64,000 nucleotides of DNA from Codonopsis lanceolata (GCA_013146195.2 CM028382.1:55192526-55256525); one strand, 5' to 3'; shown: positions 10,668 through 23,171, numbered from the stretch's first letter. Notes: generated by a model not told the origin, from the letters alone. Numbers and translations are program-made.

Positions 10668-11873
10668 ATGATAAGTTCGCTCTTGTCGAATTTGTTCTCT
10701 ATTTAACTAAGTGAGCAAACATCTACTTGGTTTAGATTAGTTCGCTCTTGTCAAACTAGATCCTTTACATGTTCTTGAATGATAGGTAAACATCTACTTG
10801 TCTCCTCATTAGTCCAAATTTGGCATACTTGTTCTTGTTTTCCCGGGCTCTATTAATGATCATCGTTACGAATCGTGTGAGACTGTGATAGTGATGAATT
10901 ACCGAACCTAATCATACACACAACCCCTCTCTTGATCGCTTGGGAGAAGAGTACCTTGTCATAATCATAAGGGCGCTTGGAATAATGCTATTCATGGTCG
11001 ATGTATCAATCACGTACATTCGCTAATACGTTCATGTTAATGCTTGTATTGCAGGAGCTACGAAATGGCACCGGTTCTATAACATATCCTCTTTATATGT
11101 GGTTTACTTTATAGCACTTATGTGAAACCAAGTCCTACCATGGATATGTGAACTAAGTGTTTATATGAAGGAATGCTTTGATTGACTTGATATTAATGAT
11201 GATATCTGTCTATGCATGTTGCATGATGCCATAACATGCATAATTATTAGCTCACAAAGTCTTTATGACTTACCCCCTTCCTTTTACTGCTATAGATCTG
11301 AGCCATCCATGTCCTTCCCGTTGAGGTGTTGCAGCTTTCACGCTTGTCCGAGATTACTCGCGACGACGTTGATTTGAGATGTCCTTATTTTGTTCTCTTT
11401 TGAAAAGACGTTAAGCATAGTCATTTAGACTTCGCTGGGAAACTTGAACTTGTTGTATTTATGTCTATAACTTGTCGTAACATGTATTCTATGTTGAGTG
11501 CCGGCGCATGTACGCCGAGCCATGTATAGTTGTAGTTGGTTCATTATGTTTTAAATCTTCCACTGAGCATCACATTAGCTCTTATTTACTTCCGTTGTTT
11601 CTCCGACATGTTGTAGCCGTCGATGTATTATAGCATGAATTGTTTAGTGTTGGGTTCCGGTTGTAAAGTCGCCAATGATTTGATTTAAATTGCCTTAACT
11701 GTTATATCAGGTTTTAAAAGTTATAAAAATATTTCGCCTTTTGTGCCGAAGGCATTACGCCTACAATGTTACGCCATGTCGCTTTTATAATCGAAGTCCT
11801 TGCATGAATTGTAGTCCTATTTCTATTCGCTTGACTCGCGATTCCTCCTCGGGGTTCGGGTCGGGTCGTCACA
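10668..11873 (+). mobile_element. 3' part of a long-LTR (chromovirus-like) LTR
   Basis: Ends GGGTCGGGTCGTCACA at 11873, like the ends of the solo LTRs at 41399-44099 and 46253-50153. It shares their late landmark TAGATCTGAGCC (about 11295) following a pyrimidine-rich stretch. The upstream part is missing, apparently replaced by the copia element, so I cannot find the TG start or a target duplication. The assignment to a Tekay/Del-type family is inference from LTR length and end sequence. Confidence 0.6.
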
Positions 11874-12024
11874 TTAATTTCTAAGAGACAACTCACTTTT
11901 TTATAGTAAAGAAGATACATTTACTTGTTTGTCCTTAAATAAATGGTGGATGATTCATTAGATGAAAGATTAATTTTGTCCATATATTAATTTCTAAGTG
12001 ACAACTCACACTTTTATAGTAAAG

Positions 12025-12066
<42 letters not shown>

Positions 12067-13870
12067 TATCATTTACCTATTTGACCTTATTCAATGGTGA
12101 GTGATTTATTAAATTTTGGGTTCTTTTTGTAATTATTCATGTAATTGATTAGCTCATAACAAATTTACTTATTTGATCTTATTCAATGGTGAGTGATTTA
12201 TTAAATTTAGGATTATTTTTTTACAAATATTATAATTTATTATGATAAATTTACTTGTTAGTCCTTAAATAAATGGTAGATGATTTATTAGATGAAAGAT
12301 TAATTTTGTCCATACATTAATTTCTAAGAGACAACTCACATTTTTATAATAAAGAAGATAAATTTACTTGTTTGTCATTAAATAAATGGTGGGTAATTTA
12401 CTAGATGAAATGTTAATTTTGTCCATACATTAATATCTAAGAGACAACTCACACTTTTATAGTAAAAAAGATAGATAGAGATAGTATTTACCTATTTGAC
12501 ATTATTCAATGGTGAGTGATTTATTAAATTTTGGGTTCGTTTAGTAATTATTCATGTAATTGATTAGCTCATAACAAATTTACTTATTTGACCTTATTCA
12601 ATGGTGAGTGATTTATTAATTAAATTTATTATTATTTTTTTACAAACATTATCATTTATTATGATAAATTTATTTGTTAGTCTTTAAATAAATAGTTGAT
12701 GATTTATTAGATGAAATGTTAATTTTGTCCATACATTAATTTCTATGAGACAACTCACAATTTTATAGTAGAAATAGATAGATAGATAGAGATATAATTT
12801 ACTAATTTGACATTATCATTTATTATGATAATTTTTTTGTTATTATACATGGAATTGATTAGCAAATAATAAATTATTTATTTGACTTTATTCAATGAGG
12901 AGTGATTTATTAAACATTACTTTTGTATAAATATTATTTTTTATCATGATAAATTTACGTATTTGTCCTTAAATAAATAGTGGATGGTTTATTAGATGAA
13001 AGGTTAATTTTGTTCATACATTAATTTCTAAGAGACAACTCACATTTTTATAGTAAAAATGATAAATTTACTTGTTTGTCTTTAAATAAATGGTGGATGA
13101 TTTATTAGATGAAAGGTTAATTTTATCCATACATTAATTTCTAAGAGATAACTTACACTTTTAAAGTAAAGAAGATAGATAGATAGAGATAACATTTACC
13201 TATTTGACTTTATTCAATGGTGAATGATTTATTAAATTTAGGGTTGTTTTTGTAATTATTCATGTAATTGATTAACTCATAACAAATTTACTTATTTGAC
13301 ATTATTCAATGGTGAGTGATTTATTAAATTTAGGAATATTTTTTTACAAACATTATCTTTATTATGATAAATTTACTTGTTAGTCCTTAAATAAATGGTG
13401 GATGATTTATTAGATGAAATGTTAATTTTGTCCATACATTAATTTCTAAGAGACAACTTACAATTTTATAGTAGCAATAGATAGATAGATAGAGATAGAA
13501 TTTACTAATTTGATATTATCATTTATTATGATAATTTTTTTAATTATTCATGGAATTGATTAGCAAATAATAAATTATTTATTTGATCATATTTAATGGG
13601 AAGTGATTTATCAAACATTACTTTTGTACAAATATTATTTTTTATCATGATAAATTTACTTGTTTGTCCTTAAATAAATAGTAGATAGTTTATTAGATGA
13701 AATGTTAATTTTATCCATACATTAATTTCTAAGAGACAATTCACATTTTTATAGTAAAGAAGATAAATTTACATATTTGTCCTTAAATAAATGATGGATG
13801 ATTTATTAGATGAAAGGTTAATTTTATTCATATATTAATTTTAAGAGACAATTCACACTTTTAAAGAAGA
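11874..13870. repeat. ~702-bp higher-order tandem array
   Basis: The motif TTAATTTCTAAGAGACAACTCAC and close variants start at about 11874, 11987, 12317, 12430, 12736, 13021, 13134, 13439, 13722 and 13835. The spacing pattern 113-305-285 repeats, giving a higher-order unit of 701-704 bp present about 2.8 times. Each subunit ends in GATA-rich tracts of variable length (longest at about 12030-12066) and holds the words TTATTCAATGGTGAGTGATT and CTTAAATAAATGGTGGATG. No coding potential. The array abuts the LTR end on the left and the MATE fragment on the right. Confidence 0.9.
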
Positions 13871-13924
13871 TAGTTAGATAAGAGAATTTTATATTAAGTA
13901 GAAGTCAAAATAAGCTACTCAATT

Positions 13925-14976
13925 GACCAGGGCAACAGCTTTACTCCCAAAAGCCCGAATCCGAACACCATGATCCAACCAAGGATAATGTGTAGGAAAG
14001 CATTGATTCCCCCCGCATATAATCATTGAAACAACATTATTTTGGTTTTGCAAAAATCTGACTTGGCATTGCAGGATCACGTATGTGAAAATACTGGGTA
14101 TGGAGAAATGCGCAAAAAGTTCAGCAGAAGCTGATATATGTCGATCTTGCCCTGCCTAAATGCATGCTAATGGAAGCTGATTGGTAGAACCAAAGTTGCC
14201 CTTGCATGTGTATACCGAGCATATGGTACTTGCTTTGCTCCATAAGATTGACCACATAATGTATCTAACGTACTTGCGCTTCCAATCTATATGTTCGAAG
14301 GAAATGAGTAAATTTTAAGAAAAACATCAAATACCGAAGGTCGTAGTATATGGTAAACGTCTCAGAAAATTATATGTCGAACCTACAAGTATACATAAAT
14401 CATGTTATTTGAAACAAGATCTGAAAAAATGAAAATAGTACCAGTGGAAATCATAGAAACTAAAATTAAGTGAATCAAGATGAGTGAATTCATAATATTT
14501 CCAAGCAGTCAGGGGTTTGGTCCATCCTCCTCAAATACACATTGCTTCACTTGCTTTTAGCTCAAGAATAGCATAAATGAAAACACACACACACACAGGT
14601 TATAATGATACTGTTACTGCATTTAAGGATAATTGAAACAACCCAATAAGCTGAAGCCAGTGACAGAAGTGAAGGAAGCAGCCATAGAACCACTGGAAAG
14701 AGCTAGCTCACCAACATGACCCACAAACATGACTGAGATCACTTGAATGCAAAATAGCAGTGCATTGACAGAAAGCAAGGGAGCTGCAAGCCAAAGCTGC
14801 TTCGTTGCTTCCTCGAAAATGTCACCTTTACTGAATATCTTAGTACCACATTCTTGGGAGATTGGAATTAGTGTTTCTTCAAGACTTGATTTATGTTCTT
14901 GAATCATTTTCGCTTTCGTCTCGGTCACCTTTACTAAGTTTTGTATGAAGAAAATAGAAATCAAGATATAGTGCAT
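13925..14976 (-). pseudogene. MATE (DETOXIFICATION-type) transporter gene fragment, exons 1 and 2
   Basis: Minus-strand fragment of a MATE-family proton-coupled efflux carrier, a multipass membrane protein of the plasma membrane or tonoplast. Exon 1 (14976-14643; the start is more likely the Met near 14907) reads EEATKQLWLAAPLL, then NALLFCIQVISVMFVGHVGE, then SVTGFSLLG, the canonical N-terminus and first helices. After a ~356-bp intron, exon 2 (14286-13925) opens GSASTLDTLCGQSYGAKQ, then continues with breaks to ILQCQVRFLQNQNNVVS and FLHIILGWIMVFGFGLLG. At least one frameshift near NVVSMIICGG and a stop in the middle disrupt exon 2, and nothing after ~230 residues of the usual ~480 is present. 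A retained intron argues for DNA-level copying, not retroposition. Confidence 0.85.
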
Positions 14977-14997
14977 GCTTGCTGAACAAACATGTTA

Positions 14998-16940
14998 GAG
15001 CATCTCCTATCACAATTGCATCATTTGCAACAGGAGTTTGTACCATGCCTTACTGACTCCCAAACAAAAACAAAAAAACTGTTTTTGGGAGCTGATTTTT
15101 TAGGTCCAAAGATAACAAAGAGAAGCAAAAAGCATATGGCTCTTTTATTTTTCTTCCAAATTTTTAATAAACAAAGATCACGATCCCAAGCATCAAGTTA
15201 TTTGAGTTGTTGTGTGTTTAGTTTTTTTCTTGTATCCTGAGAGATTGAAGTCTTTATTCTTTTCCCTTGGTTTCTCAGACCGAATTCATTTGACCTTAAA
15301 GTTGAGCGTCTTCAATTTTATTGTGGCATCTCAATGATCTCTATACATACATTTTTTAAAAGTTTAATTTTCATAATCCACACGTGAAACATTGCGGCAT
15401 CTCATAAACCAATGATGAAATGGATCCTAAGTATAGAATTGACGTGGTGGAAGCATAAATTCCAAACAATTTCTTTTGCACAAAGGTATAGAGCATCTGA
15501 AACACATACAATCTATCTAAATAAGTTTCTTTATTGTCTAATTGAAGCAAGTCTATCTCATAGAAAACCTCTATAAATAGTTTAAGTCTCCAATAAGATG
15601 CAAAGCATGAAAGAAATGAAAACTACGCCTTACTTTTCGAGTAGCTCCTTCAATCTAACTCGTTATGTCCAAGGCAGCCTCTTTATCTAAAACCCAAAAA
15701 TAGGAAGGTGTTAGCTGCAAACTCAACAGTAAATTTTTCATTCCTCTATCAATGCCTCTTTTTGTTTATCCTTACAGGTTTTACACACACACACACACAC
15801 ACTAAGTCATTCTTTTGTGGCTGTTCTTTGCGACTTCTAATGAAGAATGAATGCTACAAATAGGTGACTGATTATCAATATACTGCTCGTTTGGAAGAAA
15901 TGACTCGTCATTCCATTTTCTTTTCTTTTTTTTAATTAAGAGGGGCAACACCCTGCAAAAAAAAATTAATATGAAAAATAAATACAAACATGAGGGGGGA
16001 CAACCAGCCATTCCCAATTTAGGATCCTTACCTCAGAAAAGAAATACAATTAGGCTTGAAGCCAAATTCTATTTTTATGTCATCTGAACTAGCATAGAAT
16101 GAAAGTTATCCAAGAACAAAATGAAATTGTCAATCTTGCAGACCAAACGAGTACTAAATGGTGTATGAAGTGGCATTTAGATATAGTCATAAAATTTAAA
16201 GTGGAATGAAAAGTTTTACGTGGAGGTGATGCTATAAAGAGAGGCCTTTCATGATAATAGCAACACTACTTAATTGACCCTTGGGTCGTGGTATCCTAGG
16301 ATGGAGATTTTATGCAAATCCAAAGGATACCATGATCTGATGAGTACTGTCATTAGGAAGGGCTTTGAATATTATCAGGAGAGTAGTTCTTTCATTAGCA
16401 TTGACCAAAGTTGAATTCACAAGTTAAGAATAAATTAACATGGTTAGTAGATTAATTTGCGAAACAAGAATCTAAGTGCTCACTTTGTTAAAAAAAAATG
16501 CTTAATTGGTAAGTAACACTGAGCATCTCATTCTACGTCGTTTTAATACAAATTTTATTTCATGATAGTCCAAATAGAATGGAAAGGAATCACGATTGTT
16601 GCGTAGAAAACAAGTACAAAGTCACAATAGCAATTCATCTCTAAAAAAAATTTAAATAATTAATGTCTGGAAATGGTTAGAACACACAATGCCTCTGGGG
16701 AGGCTTAGAACACACGATGCCGCCTCAACAAAGGCTTGAACACCCAACCTCTGCCTTAGGAGAAGTGGTACCAGCTTGTTAGTAGTAGCGATTCATCAAA
16801 ATTGTTTCCTGATCCTTTAAACAAGGTTACTTTTTCCATTTAGATTACAACAGTCTTGTGAACCCATGTATATCAATGACAAATGTAATACCATCTGCTG
16901 AGCTTTACATTCCTAAATTTAGTTGGTTTGAGCCTTAAAT
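14998..16940. other. Unassigned spacer with MITE-like end and (CA)n
   Basis: Starts with GAGCATCTCC preceded by TTA, a Tourist-like left end, but no matching right end was found. A (CA)n tract lies at about 15782-15802. A minus-strand stretch at about 15805-15910 reads NEQYIDNQSPICSIHSSLEV; I do not recognise it and it could be another gene scrap. Nothing else is supportable. Confidence 0.45.
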
Positions 16941-17630
16941 CCCAACTTATTTTAATGATGGACAGTGGCTTTTCTCGGGCGTGTACGGTCCTTGCAACGT
17001 CACTGAGCGAAGAAAGTTGTGGGACGAATTAAAGGAAGCAAAATGTAGATGGGACGTGTCGTAGTGCATAGGAGGTTACTTTAATGTGGTTCGCTTTCCG
17101 CATGAACAATCTGACTCTTGAACATTTTCTCCTGAAATGACGGAATTTAATGACTTCATAAGTGAAATGGGGATGGTAGACCTTGGACCTTGCATTATTA
17201 GGAGTTTTCACTTGGCTTAGAAGCGGAGAGCGAAACCAGTTTTCTAGAATTGATAGATTTTTGGTTTCAGGGGATTGGGATGGATGTTTCAGCAGTGCTA
17301 TCAGTCATGCCTGCCAAGAGTTTCCTCAGATCACATTACTTTGCTTCTCGAATGTGACGGCTACGAAAAGGGAAGACCCCTTATAGATTTGAGAATATGT
17401 GGCTAAGGGAGCCAGGTTTTATGGATTGGGTGAAGATCAGATGGAAGTCTTATAGTGCGGCGGGGGATGCTAGTTTTATTTTGGCCAGTAAATTGAAGCT
17501 GCTCAAAGAGGATTTAAAGGTGTGGAATAGGGAGGTTTTCGGTAAGATGGAAGTAAGGATTAAGACAATTGTGGATGAGATAAGCACGTTGGTTGAGAGA
17601 GCTGGGTAGGGATGCTGGACGAGGTGGAGG

Positions 17631-18209
17631 TGTAATGTCCCGAACCCAAAAGCCCGATCCACTACGTATGGCCACTAAGCACGCAGCACCATGGGTCACC
17701 AGGCTACCACAAGCTGACTCAAAAGTCAATGGATAATGTTGGTACCCAGTACTAGTTTGTGGCCACTTTATAAACCACATTTAAGCCCCCCCCCCCACAT
17801 CTACCTACCTTATGTGGGATTGGGGGTATTATAATCTCTCCCACTTAAATCTTTGACGTCCTCATCAAGTCGACCAACAGTTACCAACATCGTACCCCCG
17901 GGCGGTGCAGGATTCAAGAGGGGGCTCATACGGGGATCAAAAGGTGGCTCCCACTTTTCGCGGTGTAGCACTTTGGCCCGCACAACACTTTGTTCCTACA
18001 TTTCCGACCAAGGTTCCGCTCTGATACCATTTGTAACGACCCGACTCCGAGAGCCCGGTCTGCTACGTGTAATCCACGCACTGACTCACTAAGCACGTAG
18101 CACCTTGGGTCACCAGGCAACCACAAGCTGGCCCAAAAGTAATATGTGTGGCCACCTTATAAATCACATAAAAATCTCACATCTATCCGATGTGGATGGG
18201 AGTATTACA
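17631..18209 (-). mobile_element. TRIM (miniature LTR retrotransposon), copy A
   Basis: 579-bp element on the minus strand inside LINE A. LTRs are 17631-17833 and 18032-18209 (starts TGTAA/TATAA, ends TTACA). The primer-binding site reads TGGTATCAGAGC on the minus strand (plus 18018-18029), complementary to initiator tRNA-Met. The polypurine tract AAGTGGGAGAGA lies at about 17834-17845. Flanks GGAGG and AGAGG form an imperfect 5-bp target duplication. The ~180-bp interior has no gene. It is the same family as 61662-62253, more diverged. Confidence 0.85.
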
Positions 18210-19539
18210 AGAGGAATTTCATAGGCGGGACCTAAAGATAGAGCACAGTAATCTTCTCATTAATGAAGATATCAGTTGGAAACAAAAATCACGGATTCAA
18301 TGGCTCAATGAAGGGAATAGTAGTACAAAGTTCTTCCACATAATGGGAGAGTTCGTGGTGTAGCAAAGTGTATTCAAAAAGATTGGATTGATGGTGAGAT
18401 AGTGGAGGATAGGGATGCAATCAAGGAGAGGATTGCGAGTTTCTACAGGAATCTTTATGAGGATAGAGAGGTTTGGCGTCTCAATCTAGATGGGTTATTT
18501 TTTATACCTCGACCGAGAAGATTTTGAGAGTTTGGAGCTTCCCTTTTCAGAAGAGGAAGTGCTTTCGGCTTTGGAGTATGAGTGGAGACAAAGCCCCAGG
18601 GCCGACGTTTTTCTATGGCATTCTTTCAACACTGCTGGGAGGTAGTGAAGAATGATATTATGGGTGTCTTCCTCTTCTTCCATACCAATATGTGTTTTGA
18701 AAAAAACCTAAATGCTACCTTCGTAGCATTAATTCCGAAAAAGTAAGGTGCTAGTTATTTGAAGGATTATAGACATGTTGTTTAGTTAGGGGAGTTTATA
18801 AGTTATATGCTAAAGTGTTATCTCAGAGATTGAAGAGGGTGATGGGTAAGATAATCTTCGAATCGTAGCACGCTTTTGTGGACAATAGACAAATTCTAGA
18901 TTACTTTGTAAACTGGACATTAAGAAAGCGATCACTGAACTAGGAGTTCTTGATGTATATGCTAGGTAGAATGGGTTTCAGTGACAAGTGGAAAAAGTGA
19001 ATTAATTTTTGTATTTCGACGGTACGATTTTCTGTGTTGGTGAACGGAGAACCTTTGGGGGGTTTCGCTAGCTCGAGGGGTTTACGCCAAGGCAATCCTT
19101 TATCTCCGTTCTTGTTTACATTTGTTACAGAGTCCCTTAGCAAATGGGTGGAGAAGCGATGCAAGGAGGATACATCAGTGGTTTTACGTAGGGTAGTGGT
19201 ACGGAGAGGGATCGATTTCTCATCTTCTCATCAAAGATGATACCCTGATGTTTTGCGGAGCTCAGTTGGGATATCTTCGCATGGTTCTTTTGTTCTTTCA
19301 AGTTGTGTCAGGACTCGGGGTAAACGTCTCTAAAAATGATTTAATGTCGGTTGGCGTAGTGGATGATATAAGGGATTTAGCTGATTATTTCGGATGCAAG
19401 GTCGCAAGCCTCCCTTCATCATATTTGGGTTTGCCCATCGGTGCTCCATTTAGAAGTAGGGCTATGTGGAATTCGGTGATCGAGCGATTCACAATTTGGC
19501 AGGATGGAAAAAACAACTCCTTTCTAAGGGAGGTAGGTT

Positions 19540-19641
19540 TTTTTTTTTTTTTTCTCCTAAGGGGGGCATGGGAAGGGATCGAACCTGAGACCTCACACTT
19601 TGTGAAGTCCCATGACTACCACTGGGCCACCCCCTTAGGGG
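19540..19641 (-). mobile_element. tRNA-derived SINE inside LINE A
   Basis: 102 bp on the minus strand with a perfect 16-bp target duplication CTAAGGGAGGTAGGTT at 19524-19539 and 19642-19657. Reading the minus strand, the A box is TGGCCCAGTGGTA, the B box GGTTCGATCCC, and the 3' end is a ~15-A tail. It splits the LINE frame between SFLRE and GGRLSVLK. Such elements are transcribed by RNA polymerase III and moved by LINE enzymes. Confidence 0.95.
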
Positions 19642-20923
19642 CTAAGGGAGGTAGGTTGTCCGTATTAAAAACACTCAAATTGACCGACTTATTTTCTTTC
19701 TCTTTTCATGATGCCTGCCTATATTCGAGAAAGACTAGAAAAATTGGAGAGATGCTTTTTATGGGAATCTTTTGGGGAAATGGCTTTGGAAGTATCTCAC
19801 GGATAGGGATGCTTTATGGAGAAAAGTGGTGGCGAGTAAGTATGGAGAAGGGGGTCACTTTCCGTATCCTAATGCAGTGAATACTACTTTTGGGGTGGGT
19901 GTTTGGAAGGGCATAAGTAAAGGTTGGAGCTCTTTTGAAAAGCACATTGCATTTGGGGAAGGTTGTGGTTCTTCGGTTCGCTTTTGGGATGAAATATGGA
20001 GTGCAGATTGAAGTTGAGGGAATCATTTCCCAAAATGTTCGATCTTGCAAGGGAGAAGGAATGTATGGTTTGCCCAGTGTTGACTATGGAGGGTGGTAGA
20101 TCTTCGTGGAGCCCAATCTATTGTAGAAATTTTCCAGATTGGGAGGGAGAAATGTTTCTGCGATTTCTAGAACTGCTACATGCTCAAAAAGTCGGTGCTT
20201 TAGATGGCATGGTGGTTTGGAAGGGTTCGAAGAGTCTTTTCTTTTTCGGTTAGATCCTACTACTTTAAGTTACTAAGTGGCAACAGGACCCTCTTTCCGT
20301 GGAAAACTCGTGCGTCGAAGAGAGTGGCTTTCTTCGTGTGGGAAGCTATGTATGAAGCCGCCAACTGGTGTTCTCTGTGCAAGGATTGCGGGGAGAGCGT
20401 TAACCATTTACTAATCCATTGTCCTGTAGCTTCAGAGTTGTGGAGCATGTTACTGTGTATGTTCAAGTTCTCTTGGGCTATGCCGGGCTCTGTTTTAGAG
20501 CTTATCAGATGCTGGTTCGTGGCAAGCTCCAGTAGAAGAAATCACATTTGGGAGGTGGCTCGGTTGTGTGTTTGCTGGACGATTTGGAAGGAAAGAAATC
20601 GTAGGGTTTTTGAGAGCGAGGAGAAGCCTATCTCTGATGTGAAAAACTCTTTGCTTCGCACTTTATTTACCTGGTGTACTGAGGCAGTGCTTTCTCCCCC
20701 CTGTCCTCCCATCTCTTTTGTAAATTTTGTTAATAGCTTCTCTTTTGGCTAATGATTCATTTGGGAGTTGTATACATCTAATGTACTAAGGGTGCGTTAC
20801 CTGCTTTAACGCTCATATTTATATACTAATCTTGACTTTATCAAAAAAAATTCCATTCAAAACAATGATACCCTTTGCTGCTATATTTCGTTTTCTTGAT
20901 TTGCTTATTATGATTTCGAGTAG

Positions 20924-21449
20924 GTTCTGATGAAAAGGCTAGAGCAAAGGAACTTGAACTTCAGGCGACCTTGCCAAGAAAAAGATCTTCCCAGCTCTCT
21001 TTTCTATGAGGATTGTCTACCCCAGGTTTTTCTCTTTATTGATGATAGGTTCATAGTTTGACAATGCTATTAAACTCGAAGTAGTTTACAAAGTTGCATC
21101 ATTCCCATCAAGATCAATTCAGACATAGTTGAATTCCTATTGATCATACTTGCACAGCATTTTACAATTTTCGGTTATGCTCGAACGGAAATGACGGATG
21201 AGGAACTCAGAATCATGATTAGTAGGACCTTAACTGGCAGAATCGACAAGAGGTTTGATATTTTTGTCAGTTTTCACGTGCAATATTGCCAACTATGTCT
21301 ATCATATATTTTTCATTGATTCAACTCTATATTTCCAAAGAAAACTGTGGCAAAAAAATGGACCAGTTTTTAGGAAGATTTATCATTCAGGACAATACAA
21401 CTCTGAGGAGGATCTTGCAGAATTAGACCGCAAAATGAAAAAAAAAGAG
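20924..21449 (+). pseudogene. Glucose-6-phosphate dehydrogenase gene fragment, three exons
   Basis: Three consecutive exons with GT-AG introns of a plant G6PD, the first enzyme of the oxidative pentose phosphate pathway. Exon 1 (20924-21025) holds DLAKKKIFPALF of the NADP-binding fold, then YEDCLPQ after a 1-nt shift. Exon 2 (21158-21252) reads HFTIFGYARTEMTDEELR...LTGRIDKR. Exon 3 (21341-21449) reads ENCGKKMDQFLGR then, in another frame, YHSGQYNSEEDLAELDRK. Sequence similarity and exon phase are as expected for the family, but at least two frameshifts are present and the rest of the ~500-600 residue enzyme (including the substrate-binding RIDHYLGKE region) is absent. Introns show it was copied as DNA. 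Confidence 0.9.
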
Positions 21450-21906
21450 GTTAAGTGTCTTCTTACTTTGTGTTCTTACTTTATTCAATGTCTCATGTTA
21501 TCCGTATGGATAAAATAAATAAAAATAATAGAATTTAGTATAATCAAGAATGTTTTCCAACTCTATGGACTATGTGGTCTTTCTTATTGGCACTTTGACA
21601 GTATAGTGCATATTGCTTTCGTCCTCTATCCCATAGAAGGAATCTCTATTGAAAAGGTAAAATTTTCAAGGAAACCCTGCAAGTTTTTTACAGTTACCCC
21701 ATTCTCAATTTTAAGTATTTACCCCTACTACAATGGAAAAGTAGCAAGTATGGAAAATTTCTTTAAGATTAGAGTTGTAGTAGGGGTTATGCCACGTCAC
21801 TCTAGGTGATTACCACATAATTACATAGTCTACCCCGAACTAACACCTACCGTATGAGAACGTACTAGGCTCCGGGAGATAACCTAAAGGGGGGCCGAGG
21901 TTGAAT

Positions 21907-22009
21907 CATAGTTGAAAAAAGTGGAAGGCAAGAGGTCAAAATTTGAGGCAAGAGGCGAGGCGCAAAAATGCGCTCACGAAACAAATATTAAGGATAAATA
22001 AATAAATAA

Positions 22010-22050
<41 letters not shown>

Positions 22051-22677
22051 CAAATCTCAATAAAACATGTCATGAGTGATGAAACTAAGTTAACATAATA
22101 TTAATAACACATTTCATCATTCATAGTTGAAATTCCAAAGAATTAGATGAACTTAACTTCAATTCCAATCAAGAAAATAAATAGTCATTAAAGCAAATGA
22201 AAATAAAGACATGCAAAAAATTATTAATCAGTAGACAATACCCAAAAAAATAAAAATTTGAACTGTCGAAGTCAAGAAGTGAAGAAACATACCTCTGAAG
22301 ATGAAGAAAGCTGGAAGAGAGGAATCGAAGCTGGAAGGAAGCTGGAAGACATGAAGAAAGCTGGGTGAGGGTGCGAACTGGTCGAAGAACAGAGGAATCG
22401 AAGTCGGAAGTCACCGGTCGAAGTCGTTGTGCGATGTTTTAGGGAATATTTTTAGGGTTATGTCATTTATACCCCCTATTATACTATGTCGTTTTGAATA
22501 AAACATAAACCCTAAAAAAAATCGGCGAGCGCCTATGTCGACTTTGTGTCGCCTTCCGCCATCCAGAAAGTCGAAAAAGTCGCAGAAAGTCGACGCCTCT
22601 TGCTCGTCGACTGGACCCCTCTTTCCAGGCGACAACCCCTCACCTTTTGCCTCAGGTGCAAAAGGCACACGCCTATG
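21907..22677. mobile_element. Non-autonomous hAT-like element nested in the solo LTR
   Basis: 771 bp with an 8-bp target duplication GGTTGAAT at 21899-21906 and 22678-22685, the size made by hAT transposases. Ends are CATAG...CTATG, with related inner words GAGGCAAGAGGCGAGG on the left and, inverted, GAGGCAAAAGGTGAGG on the right. It contains a (TA)n tract at about 22017-22048 and no transposase. Confidence 0.75.
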
Positions 22678-23171
22678 GGTTGAATGCTTTTAACCTAAGG
22701 GTAATGATGTCCAGACCTCTACGGCCGCACCCCGGCTCTGTCCGGATCACATGTTGCCTAGAATCGAGTTGGCCCTAAAGCCCTAAAGCCCCAATCTCCG
22801 AGCATTAGGCTTCCGAGGAACTAATTTTATGCCTAAGGTAAGGGGCAATAACTTACCGCTAGCACTTATATCCGTTAAGGATGACCCGGCTTAGGGTACT
22901 ATCGAGTGATTTACTCTTAGTGCAACGGCAGGTCTAAGGCCGAGCCGGTTTTTGGGAACCTCGGGGTTATTAATTTGGTAGCTAAAGTCAAGAAAAAGTC
23001 TCACCGTTGTACACGTGTGATACCACGCACGTACGATGCATATGACCTGATCACCAAGAGAAAGAGCTGATTGTGGTCCTCACTTAAGGGACATTTGTCC
23101 TATGATCATTGCACGGTCAATAGGACGATGACACCTAGCAGGGAATATTCTCTGTGTTATCCTACATTCAC

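Larger units (their letters stand above)
16945..20752 (+). pseudogene. LINE A ORF2 remnant (endonuclease and reverse transcriptase)
   Basis: Endonuclease scraps: FSGVYGPCNVTERRKLW at about 16974, GGYFNVV (family GGDFN) near 17070, RIDRFLVSGDW at about 17250. Linker: WKQKSRIQWLNEGNSSTKFF at about 18280. Reverse transcriptase: GLRQGNPLSPFLF at about 19078, and the catalytic box region reads KDDTLMFCGA at about 19225-19255 where YADD is expected. Thumb: SSYLGLPIGAPF at about 19410. C-terminal zf-RVT: ANWCSLCKDCGESVNHLLIHC at about 20360, then WTIWKERNRRVF. No RNase H domain follows, unlike LINE C. Multiple stops, frameshifts and the lost catalytic tyrosine/alanine make it inactive. Confidence 0.9.
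16945..20850 (+). mobile_element. 5'-truncated plant L1-type LINE (LINE A), interrupted by TRIM and SINE
   Basis: Endonuclease, linker, reverse transcriptase and C-terminal zinc-finger regions appear in order on the plus strand, ending with a stop at 20752, a short 3' UTR and an A-tail at about 20843-20849 (TTATCAAAAAAA). There is no ORF1 and no endonuclease start, as in 5' truncation. A TRIM (17631-18209) and a SINE (19540-19641) sit inside it. Its 3' end resembles that of LINE B, so both belong to one lineage. Confidence 0.9.

Noticed and set aside
11874..13870. CRISPR-like array
   Set aside because: Repeat units are long, diverged and AT-rich in a plant nuclear context; there are no short conserved repeats with unique spacers.
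14998..15500. Complete Tourist MITE starting at 14998
   Set aside because: Only a left end with preceding TTA was found; no matching right inverted end.
17853..18126. ORFs of 66-79 codons within TRIM A
   Set aside because: They cross PBS and LTR sequence and are not conserved as proteins in TRIM B.
19540..19641. Functional tRNA gene
   Set aside because: A and B boxes are present but no cloverleaf; an A-tail and target duplication show a SINE.
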